Virus record (IMG/VR): IMGVR_UViG_3300009011_000002
Location: 124,001-188,000 of that record
Length of the DNA: 64,000 bases
Source: a virus
Direction: 5' to 3' (one strand)
The stretch's first letter is position 1. Every line of letters begins with the position of its first letter. Made by a program: the position numbers and the translations under genes. Shown here piece by piece: positions 1 to 6,822 of this stretch. The notes beneath the pieces are model-generated. The model did not search any database. It worked only from the letters and a program-made list of their open reading frames with translations, and was not told the DNA's origin.

Positions 1-21
1 TACGGCATTCCGAAAGATAGA

Positions 22-261
22 CTACCTGGCCCATGGTGAGACATTCCTCGAAAGGCAGTTGGGATACTTCTGGTAGTAAGCCTCTGCCAAGGCGTCAGCG
101 TGCTGCTTGACCTGCATTGATGCCTGTTGCAAATCAGCAGCTTGGTGTTCATCAGTGGTGCACGCGCTGAGAGCAAGAAGACCCACTGCCCGGTCTTGAG
201 TCTGCTGAACGATATGAAGCTGTTGCATGCGAGCGCGCACTTCGGTTACGTTATTAGTCAC
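22..261 (-). CDS. Hypothetical protein, 79 aa
   Basis: I do not recognise this protein. It starts at a GTG (complement of 259-261) preceded by AAGGAG seven bases upstream, a strong ribosome site. The sequence is polar and helical, rich in Gln and Ala (residues 10-60), with no signal peptide, membrane segment or motif I can name. An internal 'LSACTT' recalls a lipobox, but it is central and lacks a hydrophobic leader, so it is not one. It is the last gene visible of the small operon read from 1640 downward. Function unknown; the gene itself is likely real because of the ribosome site and tight packing. Confidence 0.7.
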   Translation of the reverse strand: MTNNVTEVRARMQQLHIVQQTQDRAVGLLALSACTTDEHQAADLQQASMQVKQHADALAEAYYQKYPNCLSRNVSPWAR

Positions 262-294
262 TTACTGACTCCTTGTAAATGAAAGAGAGGTGGG

Positions 295-474
295 CTAATT
301 GTTTTGCCCGTAATAAACCGCATAGACAAGATACGACAGTATTAAACCAACGATGCTTGCCAATGCGTAAGTTGTAAATCCATTAACGAAATCACTGTAC
401 TCCTTGTGGGCCTTTCTGCGGTGTTCTCGAATCTCTTCGATACGCCGCTTCCGTTCCTCCGCGGAGTCTTGCAT
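295..474 (-). CDS. Small single-span membrane protein, 59 aa
   Basis: The start chosen is the ATG at 474, which overlaps the stop of the upstream gene as ATGA; a longer frame upstream has no support. The N-terminal half is a very charged helix (residues 1-30, many Arg, Glu and Lys). The C-terminal half is one hydrophobic segment (about 32-54) followed by a short polar tail. This is the usual look of a small phage inner-membrane protein with a cytoplasmic charged domain. Translational coupling to the gene at 474-785 is implied by the overlap. No function can be assigned. Confidence 0.75.
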   Translation of the reverse strand: MQDSAEERKRRIEEIREHRRKAHKEYSDFVNGFTTYALASIVGLILSYLVYAVYYGQNN

Positions 475-785
475 CAAACCACCCTGCACCCAATGTGGGC
501 TTTCAATTCCTCGTAGCTTTCCCACCCCCAAGGGGCGTCTTCAGGCTTACGAGGCGTGTAGTTAGGATCGGTCAGGAAGTTAAAGTAGCTACGACTACCC
601 GACCGGGTTAAGAAGAAACGATCCAGCTTGTGGTCATCGCTCACAGTGATCACGTAGACGCGACGCGAAAACTCAGAGTCATTAACCAACCCGAAGACCA
701 CCGAACCACCCAACTTCTGGTTGTCCTTGATCTCAAGCATGTCCACCAGGATCGGTTTCTTTTGGAGTTCTACCGGTGGGTACAT
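474..785 (-). CDS. Hypothetical protein, 103 aa
   Basis: Unrecognised soluble protein. The N-terminal 60 residues look like alternating strands ('VVFGLVND', 'RVYVITVSDD'); the C-terminal part contains an acidic-aromatic stretch 'PWGWESYEELKAHIG'. The start codon overlaps the stop of the upstream gene at 785 and its own stop overlaps the start of the downstream membrane protein, so three consecutive genes are translationally coupled. Nothing shows signal peptides, metal sites or nucleotide binding. Function unknown. Confidence 0.72.
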   Translation of the reverse strand: MYPPVELQKKPILVDMLEIKDNQKLGGSVVFGLVNDSEFSRRVYVITVSDDHKLDRFFLTRSGSRSYFNFLTDPNYTPRKPEDAPWGWESYEELKAHIGCRVV

Positions 786-1075
786 CAGTCTTTCTTCCTT
801 TCTCTGATGACAAGGTTGTAGCCATTGAGCGCGTCACCATCAGTGATGATTTCGTAACCAATAGCCGCAGCTTCCTTATGCGCTTGTTCCGCCAACTCAG
901 TGGCTTTGATAACAGCCTTCTCACGCATGTACACAGTCCCTAACCCCGGCATGTCACGCATGGTGATGATACTCTGCCGCATCAGTTCCCCGATGTGACG
1001 AACAGCCGCTTCTGTTGCCACCGGGTTTTCCACCTTCTTGCGAGGGCGGTCGAACATGTTAATCACTTCACCCAT
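785..1075 (-). CDS. Hypothetical helical protein, 96 aa
   Basis: Unrecognised. A mostly alpha-helical protein: residues 15-75 form long amphipathic helices rich in Ala, Glu and Met, ending in 'DGDALNGYNLVIRERKKD'. The start at 1075 lies four bases from the stop of the preceding gene at 1079, with an AGGxG-like purine stretch in that gene's end. It sits in the operon transcribed from the promoter at 1695. No catalytic motif is visible. Confidence 0.72.
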   Translation of the reverse strand: MGEVINMFDRPRKKVENPVATEAAVRHIGELMRQSIITMRDMPGLGTVYMREKAVIKATELAEQAHKEAAAIGYEIITDGDALNGYNLVIRERKKD

Positions 1076-1078
1076 ACA

Positions 1079-1432
1079 TCACCCCGTAATTAACTCGTTA
1101 GAATGCGAGTCGCTAATACGATCAAACAAAGGACGCATGAATTCCTCCGTTGACCGCATGGTGCATTCTTCGAATTCTTCCATCTCCCACAGCACTGTCG
1201 GTAGATCGTCTTGATCCACTACGAAGAAAGGATACGTCTTCCCTTGGTGTTGGAGGAACATACAGAAACCCTTTACGTACTCGGTGGGTTTTGTGTTAGT
1301 CACCTTGTAGACGTCGAACAAGATATCCACTACCCAGGCAATGCCGATGAGTTTGACACCATCCACTTCAAACTCGATCATGTTTCCATCATCGGCTGGC
1401 GAAGGGAAGTGGTGGTTTTTGCCGATCGACAT
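1079..1432 (-). CDS. Hypothetical protein, 117 aa
   Basis: The start is set at the ATG at 1432, preceded by AAGGAG with six bases spacing; a longer in-frame extension to 1588 has no ribosome site and merely overlaps the upstream gene. The protein (begins MSIGKNHHFPSP) looks like a small alpha/beta fold, with strands around 'IEFEVDGVKLIGIAWVVDI' and 'KTYPFFVVDQDD' and a helical acidic C terminus. The upstream gene runs 44 bases into it in another frame. Function unknown. Confidence 0.75.
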   Translation of the reverse strand: MSIGKNHHFPSPADDGNMIEFEVDGVKLIGIAWVVDILFDVYKVTNTKPTEYVKGFCMFLQHQGKTYPFFVVDQDDLPTVLWEMEEFEECTMRSTEEFMRPLFDRISDSHSNELITG

Positions 1433-1640
1433 GGTTAACTCCTTGTTGATTGAAAAGCTTGTCATAGCGAGCTTTGATAATGTTCGCCTGCCGCAACAGC
1501 GCTTTGCTCTCCATTCGGAGGTCACGACGCTCATGGATGTTGTGAGAAGCACATGCCATGCGTGACAACCGACGAGCTTGTTTTTCAAGCTGGGTAATGC
1601 GGTGAGTCATCATATCTTTCAAGTGCTTCAAATGGTCCAT
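1389..1640 (-). CDS. Hypothetical coiled-coil protein, 83 aa
   Basis: First gene of the leftmost minus-strand operon. The ATG at 1640 follows GGAG seven bases upstream, about 55 bases after the promoter motif at 1695-1702. Residues 5-65 are a basic, heptad-like helix ('RITQLEKQARRL', 'MESKALLRQANIIKARYDKL'). Its 3' end overlaps the next gene by 44 bases in a different frame, more than is usual, so the last ~15 residues are constrained by both genes. Function unknown; being first behind an early promoter suggests expression early in infection. Confidence 0.7.
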   Translation of the reverse strand: MDHLKHLKDMMTHRITQLEKQARRLSRMACASHNIHERRDLRMESKALLRQANIIKARYDKLFNQQGVNHVDRQKPPLPFASR

Positions 1641-1694
1641 GGTCGTTCTCCGATTAGTAGATAATAAGCGCCTTAATTTGTGGCATTCCTACAG

Positions 1695-1727
1695 GTAATA
1701 TAGGTTTCAAATCTACTGCAAATTAAA
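1695..1727 (-). promoter_or_regulatory. Early-type phage promoter (TATATTAC)
   Basis: On the minus strand the site reads TATATTAC at 1702-1695, with an upstream box TTTAATTTGCAGTAGAT (1727 down to 1711). The same two-part arrangement at the same spacing recurs at 29897, 34586, 40888 and 46516. TATATTAC is the known core of early promoters of phiKZ-like phages, read by the virion RNA polymerase. It lies 55 bases before the start codon at 1640. Confidence 0.75.
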
Positions 1728-1751
1728 CGTCAATCGGCTCTAACAAATAGG

Positions 1752-1792
1752 ACCCGCGGTAAATAAATAAGCGGAGCGGGTTATTTTATTTC
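1752..1792. terminator. Possible hairpin in the divergent gap
   Basis: ACCCGC (1752-1757) pairs with GCGGGT (1776-1781) around an 18-base AT-rich loop and is followed on the plus strand by a T-rich run (ttattttattt). It looks like a weak plus-strand terminator or an mRNA leader structure ahead of the late gene at 1837. No plus-strand gene precedes it in the window, so its role is unclear. The rest of 1641-1836 contains only the promoter described separately. Confidence 0.35.
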
Positions 1793-1836
1793 GATTTTAT
1801 GTTGCACTCCCTTAAGCCACCCGGAACCTTAAAAAT

Positions 1837-2433
1837 ATGGCCCTTCCAAATGAAAAACTCTTTTTGGATCGGTTTGTCCTTTACAACAATGAACGCTACA
1901 AGGATGAACCCCGAATCGTAAACGCGCTCAACGCCTTGACCGTTGGCAACGTTGTGTTCTCCAACTACCGTAAGGTTCCGCTCGAAGATGGTTCCAGTGA
2001 GATGACTCACTTGGTGGACCTCGACCAGCCAGGGATCTTGATTGCACACGACCAGCAATATCTCCCGGCAGACTATGTCGAGAACGGCGCTTCCCAGGTA
2101 GCGGAAGTGGATCCTTTGGCGTTGGAAGAACTCCAAACCCGTAAGTTCGATGGTATCTACCGTCTCCAAGAGAGCGTAGAGCCACCGGCTCACATCGGGG
2201 CGGTTCTGGTGCTGAAAGGGGAGAAGACAGCTGAGAACATTCGGCTGGTAGTGAAGGAGAACTGCTTCTTCATGCTGGACGACGAGGAGATTGTCATTGA
2301 CGACGAACTCACTCTCGTGACCATTGATTCCCACACCGTTGTGGGTGTCTTGCAGATCGTCGAAGGTATTTACGCTCGTGGTGAGCCGATCTACGACGGT
2401 ACCTACAACTACGACGGTACGATCACGTACTAA
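1837..2433 (+). CDS. Fibre-block protein with a paralogue at 20549, 198 aa
   Basis: First gene of the plus-strand late block, 26 bases before the collagen-like fibre gene. The first 45 residues ('LFLDRFVLYNNERYKDEP', then 'LTVGNVV') align with the start of the 202-residue protein encoded at 20549-19941 ('LFHERFVKFNLDRYKDDP', 'LTLGMV'), and both end in a beta-rich region with a Tyr-rich tail, so they are paralogues. The rest is beta-rich and acidic. Its context suggests a virion component, perhaps attaching the fibre to the baseplate, but that is inference. The ribosome site (GGAACC, about ten bases upstream) is weak. Confidence 0.82.
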   Translation: MALPNEKLFLDRFVLYNNERYKDEPRIVNALNALTVGNVVFSNYRKVPLEDGSSEMTHLVDLDQPGILIAHDQQYLPADYVENGASQVAEVDPLALEELQTRKFDGIYRLQESVEPPAHIGAVLVLKGEKTAENIRLVVKENCFFMLDDEEIVIDDELTLVTIDSHTVVGVLQIVEGIYARGEPIYDGTYNYDGTITY

Positions 2434-2459
2434 AACTCGCTTATCAAGGTAAAGAGATC

Positions 2460-5400
2460 ATGGCGAATATTGAAGAAGAAAGTGTCTTCCCCGAAGAAAT
2501 CCCGCTTATCGAGCGGGGTGAGAAAGTCGAAGGTGGTGTGGCTGGTGCTTCCAACCGCGCACTGATCCTGTTTGCCATGCGTACTCGCTGGCTGAAAGAC
2601 CAGCTGGAAGCCCTGGCTATCAACGGTCTGGACATGAAGGGTACTCTTCCCGATGAAGAAGCTCTGCTGGCCATCGATACCGAAGACCTTGCCCGCGGTA
2701 CCGCCTACGTCGTTGATTTCGCAATGCGCGTCTGGAACGGCACTGAATGGGCGAGCTCGGGTTCGCTGCGCGGTGCGCGTGGTCTGAACATCCTGGGTCG
2801 TTGGCCAACCAATAGCGATCTGCCTGTTGCGGAAGATCAAGAACTGGGTGACGCCTTCCTGTGGCGCAACGACGTTTGGGTGCTGACCCCCGATGGTTGG
2901 GAAGCTCTCAACATTCGTGGTGCTGACGGCAAAAGCGCTTTCGACGTCTGGTTGGAAATCCCAGGCAACGAAGGTAAGACCGAGGAAGAATTCGTCGAAG
3001 CCATCAAAGGCCCCGTCGGTGACTCCTTCCTGGATTCCTGGTTGGCACTTCCCGGTAACGAGGGTAAAGACCTCGATGACCTGATGGAAGCGCTGAAAGG
3101 TCCTCAGGGTGACGTGCGTCCTGCCTTCGCAGTGAAAGGCACCAAGCCAACCGCTGAAGATCTGCCACAACCTGGTGTTCAAGGCGACGCCTGGTACGTA
3201 GGCCTCGACCTGTACTTCTGGGTCGAAGAAGACGCCAGCTACTCGATGATCCCAGGTATCGGCGGTAAATCCGCCTTCGAGATCTGGAAAGAGAACGGCC
3301 ATCCAGACGGCACCATGGAAGAGTTCCTCGAATCCATGATGGGTGGCGAAGGCATCCTGATGAAGGGGCGTCTGGCTGACGAGGAAGCACTCGCAGCTAT
3401 CGATACCACCAACCTGAAACTGGGTACTTCCTACTTCGTCGATTTCGCGATGCGTGTATGGAACGGTACCGAGTGGAGTAGCTCGGGTTCCCTGCGTGGT
3501 GAGCGTGGTATCAACCTGCTGGGTAGCTGGCCAACTGGTAGCGACCTGCCGGTCCGTGACGACTACATCGTAGGTGACGCGTTCCTGTGGCGCAACGATA
3601 TCTGGATCCTCCTGCCTGAACCTGAGGGTTGGGAGTCCATGAACATCCGTGGTGCGGATGGTCGTTCGGCGTTGGAAGTATGGCAAGCCATCGAAGGCAA
3701 CGAGGGTAAAGACGAAGAAGACTTCTTCGAAGCCCTGCGTGGCCCTGCTGGTCTGTCGGCTTTCGCTGAGTGGCAGACCTTCCCGGGCAACAAGGACAAG
3801 CCGTACTCCGAGTTCCAAGAGACCATTCGTGGTCCTCAAGGTAACCCACGTGCTCCGTTCGAAGTAGCTGGTAGCGTTCCCAACGTTGGCGCTCTGCCAA
3901 CCCCTGGCGATGCAGCCAAAGCCTACTACATCGACCGTGACCTGCATGTGTGGGTGGAAGACACCCAGAGCTACTTCGTCATTCCTGGTCTGGCCGGTAA
4001 ATCGGCGTTTGAAGTATACACTTCGATCCCAGGTAACGAAGACAAGACCCTGGGCGAATTCTGGGAGTCGCTGCGTGGCCCTCAAGGTGAGAACGTCAAG
4101 GGCGATCCTGGTAAAGACGGTGCCAACCTGAACGTGCTGGGTCAAGTTGCAAATCGTGATGCACTGGACGATCTGCAAGACGTCAAAGACCAAGACGCCT
4201 ACAGCCTGGCTGACACCGGCCACCTGTGGATCTACTCCACTGAGAAAGGCGGGTGGGTTGACGCCGGTCCTTACCGTGGCGTGGATGGTAAATCCGCCTT
4301 CGAGATCTGGAAAGAACAGCCAGGTAACGAAGACGGTACTGTTGCTCAGTTCTTGGCTGCACTGAAAGGTAAAGACGGTACCAGCGTCAAGATCCTGGAT
4401 GTGTTCGACGAGCTGTCGGAACTTCCTACCGGTGCTGCTGAACAAGACACCTACGCTGTCCGTGAAACCCGGTCGATCTACACTTGGTTGAACGGTGCCT
4501 GGGCTAGCCTCGGTACGTTCGGTAAAGATGGTGCGGACGGTAAAGACGGTAAGTCGCTGGATATCATCAAAATCCTCACCGAGGACGACGATGCCATCCC
4601 AGCAGCTGACAATACCAGTCTCGGTAAGGCTTACGTCGACTTGGACAAAAACGTCTTCGTCAACATCGCCAACAGCTGGGTAAACGCCGGTAAGTTCACC
4701 GGTGAGCAAGGTGAGATCGGTCTGCCAGGTCATAACCTGCGCCCGAAAGGCACCATCGAATCGGTAAACCAACTGCCTAACCCTGCACTGGAAGGTGTGG
4801 AAGAAGGCGACGCCTACGTCATTGCCAGCACCAAGCTGATGTACGTGCTGGTGGACGGTCTGTGGAATGGTCCGTTCGACTTCATCGGCCCAGAAGGTAA
4901 GGACGGCCCTCAGGGTGCTCCTGGTGCGTTGATGCCTATTAAAGGTACCTTCGTATCCATGACTGCATTGCAGGCCGCACACCCTACTGGTGAGCTCGGT
5001 GACGCGTACATGCTCATCGACCCATCCGCTCAACCAGAACCACTGCGTAACCTGGCTATCTGGTCTCCAGAACAAGCCACGTGGGTCGACACCGGTCCTG
5101 CCGGTATCCGTGGTGAGAAAGGTGAACCTGGTAAGGATTCTACTGTACCGGGTGTCAAAGGTGACAAGGGCAGCCAGTGGCTGATTCTCGATGAAGTTGA
5201 TGAGCCGTCCAACACCTTCAACGGTCGCGTAGGCGACTGGTGTGTTACCCGTGGCATGAAGGTGTACTACAAGTCGCCTACCGGTTGGCAGTACTGGGGT
5301 ATGTTGATGGCGGGTGATGTCAACTCGCCGCTGCGTAGCCTGGGTAAGGTCGTGCGTTGGGGTACCGAGTGGGTCGCTCTCCCGGTTGATGAAGTTGAAG

Positions 5401-6050
5401 CACCAGAAGCTGGCATGTTCTACGCCCGTATTCTGAAAGAGGGTTCTCTGGATGAAACCGAGTGGGGCGTGGTCGAATTCCCGAAAGGGATCGAAGATCT
5501 ACTCACCGATGATGGCAAACAATACGTTCGCGTATTCGCTGCTGACGGGGAAACCCCAATCTGGGCAGAGCTCGATATCAGCGACCAGCTGGAAGGCTTC
5601 ATCAAAGACCCAGAAGGTGCTGCGGCTAACACCCTGTGGCTGCGTGCCGCCGGTGAGAAAACCTGGATCGAGTACAAGAAGGCGCCTACCACTACTGGCC
5701 TGCAGTTCCTCCAAATCGGCGGTGAGTGGAAGTCCTTCGACCGTTACGACTTGCTGATCAAAACGGCTAACGCCACTCTCACTATCAACCCTAGCGTCGA
5801 ACAATTCGTGAAACTGGATAACTCCGGTGCCACGGCCAAGGTCGTTAGCATCAACAACCACGGCGCCACTCGTGGCATGTGCGTGGTGTTGGAAGTGGTG
5901 GGTGTGGTTGGTGCGATCAGCTACGGCGGTACCAACATCAGGTGGGATCAGAACACCATCCCTAGCTTGACTGGTACCAAGAACCTCATCCTGTTCACCT
6001 GGGATGGCGATGTCTGGATCGGTTCCAAAGGTCCTGGTCTGCTCAACTAA
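2460..6050 (+). CDS. Large collagen-like tail fibre with SAFEVW repeats, 1196 aa
   Basis: Probable long tail fibre. After a ~55-residue N-terminal region comes a 242-residue unit repeated in tandem (units start near residues 59 and 301). Each unit has a strand-rich module ('VDFAMRVWNGTEW'), a module 'GDAFLWRNDIW' and copies of the motif G-x-S-A-F-E-x-W...G-N-E...E-F-x-E-A-x-x-G. I count seven such motifs, near residues 157, 187, 268, 400, 430, 512 and 609. Collagen-like G-x-y runs follow (for example 'GKDGADGKDGKS', 'GEKGEPGKDS'). The last ~100 residues lack repeats and look like a compact beta-rich tip. SAFEVW-type repeats are a known feature of phage fibres, where they are thought to make trimeric stems. 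Receptor binding would be by the C-terminal part. Confidence 0.92.
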   Translation: MANIEEESVFPEEIPLIERGEKVEGGVAGASNRALILFAMRTRWLKDQLEALAINGLDMKGTLPDEEALLAIDTEDLARGTAYVVDFAMRVWNGTEWASSGSLRGARGLNILGRWPTNSDLPVAEDQELGDAFLWRNDVWVLTPDGWEALNIRGADGKSAFDVWLEIPGNEGKTEEEFVEAIKGPVGDSFLDSWLALPGNEGKDLDDLMEALKGPQGDVRPAFAVKGTKPTAEDLPQPGVQGDAWYVGLDLYFWVEEDASYSMIPGIGGKSAFEIWKENGHPDGTMEEFLESMMGGEGILMKGRLADEEALAAIDTTNLKLGTSYFVDFAMRVWNGTEWSSSGSLRGERGINLLGSWPTGSDLPVRDDYIVGDAFLWRNDIWILLPEPEGWESMNIRGADGRSALEVWQAIEGNEGKDEEDFFEALRGPAGLSAFAEWQTFPGNKDKPYSEFQETIRGPQGNPRAPFEVAGSVPNVGALPTPGDAAKAYYIDRDLHVWVEDTQSYFVIPGLAGKSAFEVYTSIPGNEDKTLGEFWESLRGPQGENVKGDPGKDGANLNVLGQVANRDALDDLQDVKDQDAYSLADTGHLWIYSTEKGGWVDAGPYRGVDGKSAFEIWKEQPGNEDGTVAQFLAALKGKDGTSVKILDVFDELSELPTGAAEQDTYAVRETRSIYTWLNGAWASLGTFGKDGADGKDGKSLDIIKILTEDDDAIPAADNTSLGKAYVDLDKNVFVNIANSWVNAGKFTGEQGEIGLPGHNLRPKGTIESVNQLPNPALEGVEEGDAYVIASTKLMYVLVDGLWNGPFDFIGPEGKDGPQGAPGALMPIKGTFVSMTALQAAHPTGELGDAYMLIDPSAQPEPLRNLAIWSPEQATWVDTGPAGIRGEKGEPGKDSTVPGVKGDKGSQWLILDEVDEPSNTFNGRVGDWCVTRGMKVYYKSPTGWQYWGMLMAGDVNSPLRSLGKVVRWGTEWVALPVDEVEAPEAGMFYARILKEGSLDETEWGVVEFPKGIEDLLTDDGKQYVRVFAADGETPIWAELDISDQLEGFIKDPEGAAANTLWLRAAGEKTWIEYKKAPTTTGLQFLQIGGEWKSFDRYDLLIKTANATLTINPSVEQFVKLDNSGATAKVVSINNHGATRGMCVVLEVVGVVGAISYGGTNIRWDQNTIPSLTGTKNLILFTWDGDVWIGSKGPGLLN

Positions 6051-6057
6051 GTAGGTT

Positions 6058-6078
6058 GGGGGTAGTAACCCTACCCCC
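6058..6078. terminator. Hairpin between fibre and fibre-assembly genes
   Basis: GGGGGTAG (6058-6065) pairs with CTACCCCC (6071-6078) around five bases. There is no T-run after it, so it may be an mRNA stabiliser or partial terminator that reduces expression of the next gene relative to the fibre. Confidence 0.5.
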
Positions 6079-6099
6079 GCCTTAACACAAGAGGTTTCT

Positions 6100-6756
6100 A
6101 TGACCATTGTAACTGCAAACACCCGCTTGATCTATGCGGAAACGGGCGAATACCCAGTGTTCCTCAGCCAAATGGGTTCCCGTTTGGTTGGTTCGTTCGG
6201 TGAACAAACCGAATCGGATCTGTTGGAAGAGTTCGGCTACCATGTGGTGGTTGACACTCCTGTTCCAACAGGTGATGTTGTCATCGAGGGTGCTCCTGAG
6301 CTGGTAGATGACGAATGGCGTCGTACCTACATCGTGCGTGCCTTCGACGAGATGGAAGTAAGTGCCCAGCTGTCCAGCGAGCGTGCTCAACATCTGTCCA
6401 ACATTGAACAGTTCCGGATCACCAATTTCGAAAAAGGTTTTCCTTGTCTGTTCAACGGCGGTACTGATCTTTACTACGTTCAAATCCGTAATAAGGATCT
6501 GACCTTCATCACCGCACTGCGTGTACTGGCCAAGGAAGCACTCGAAGAAGCTACTCCATTCAGTGTGGACTTCCGCGTATACGAAGACGTAGGGGTAACC
6601 CTGGATGCAGAAGAAGTAGTGCGCGTGTCGAACCTGGCTAACTTGCACGTTCAAGAAGGCATGCGTAAGTACTGGGACCTGAAAGACGCTACCAAGGTAG
6701 CGACCAGTAAGGAAGCATTCCCGGAGATCCCTGCCGAGATGTTTGAACTGAAATAG
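6100..6756 (+). CDS. Probable tail-fibre assembly/accessory protein, 218 aa
   Basis: Starts 22 bases after the hairpin that follows the fibre, with AAGAGGT in front of the ATG. The central part 'VIEGAPELVDDEWRRTYIVR' resembles the segment 'P-x-x-x-D-G-x-W-x-x-T-(W/Y)-x-V-R' seen in many phage fibre and fibre-assembly proteins, and the position directly after the fibre gene is typical of fibre chaperones. The C-terminal half is helical (residues 100-215). It could instead be a structural fibre subunit. It is followed by a strong terminator, closing the fibre transcription unit. Confidence 0.75.
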   Translation: MTIVTANTRLIYAETGEYPVFLSQMGSRLVGSFGEQTESDLLEEFGYHVVVDTPVPTGDVVIEGAPELVDDEWRRTYIVRAFDEMEVSAQLSSERAQHLSNIEQFRITNFEKGFPCLFNGGTDLYYVQIRNKDLTFITALRVLAKEALEEATPFSVDFRVYEDVGVTLDAEEVVRVSNLANLHVQEGMRKYWDLKDATKVATSKEAFPEIPAEMFELK

Positions 6757-6776
6757 CCCATCACTCCGTACCAAAA

Positions 6777-6820
6777 TAAGGAGCTAGGTGGGCACCCACC
6801 TAGCTCCTTAGAGGGTTTTT
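6777..6820 (+). terminator. Rho-independent terminator
   Basis: A 16-base-pair stem (TAAGGAGCTAGGTGGG, 6777-6792, with its complement at 6795-6810) is followed by GAGGGTTTTTG on the plus strand. The next gene starts only a few bases later at 6823, so its mRNA may depend on readthrough or on a promoter hidden in this segment. Confidence 0.85.
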
Positions 6821-6822
6821 GT

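Noticed and set aside
22-261. Lipoprotein signal in the first gene ('LSAC')
   Set aside because: The Cys is at residue 34 with a charged, non-hydrophobic leader, so it cannot be a lipobox.
1796-1802. Late promoter 'TATG' ahead of the fibre block
   Set aside because: The four-base phiKZ late motif is too short to call from sequence; it occurs by chance every few hundred bases.
2430-5075. 881-codon open frame antisense to the fibre gene
   Set aside because: It mirrors the codon bias of the repeated fibre gene; its product is low-complexity with no ribosome site and the plus-strand frame has clear fibre repeats.
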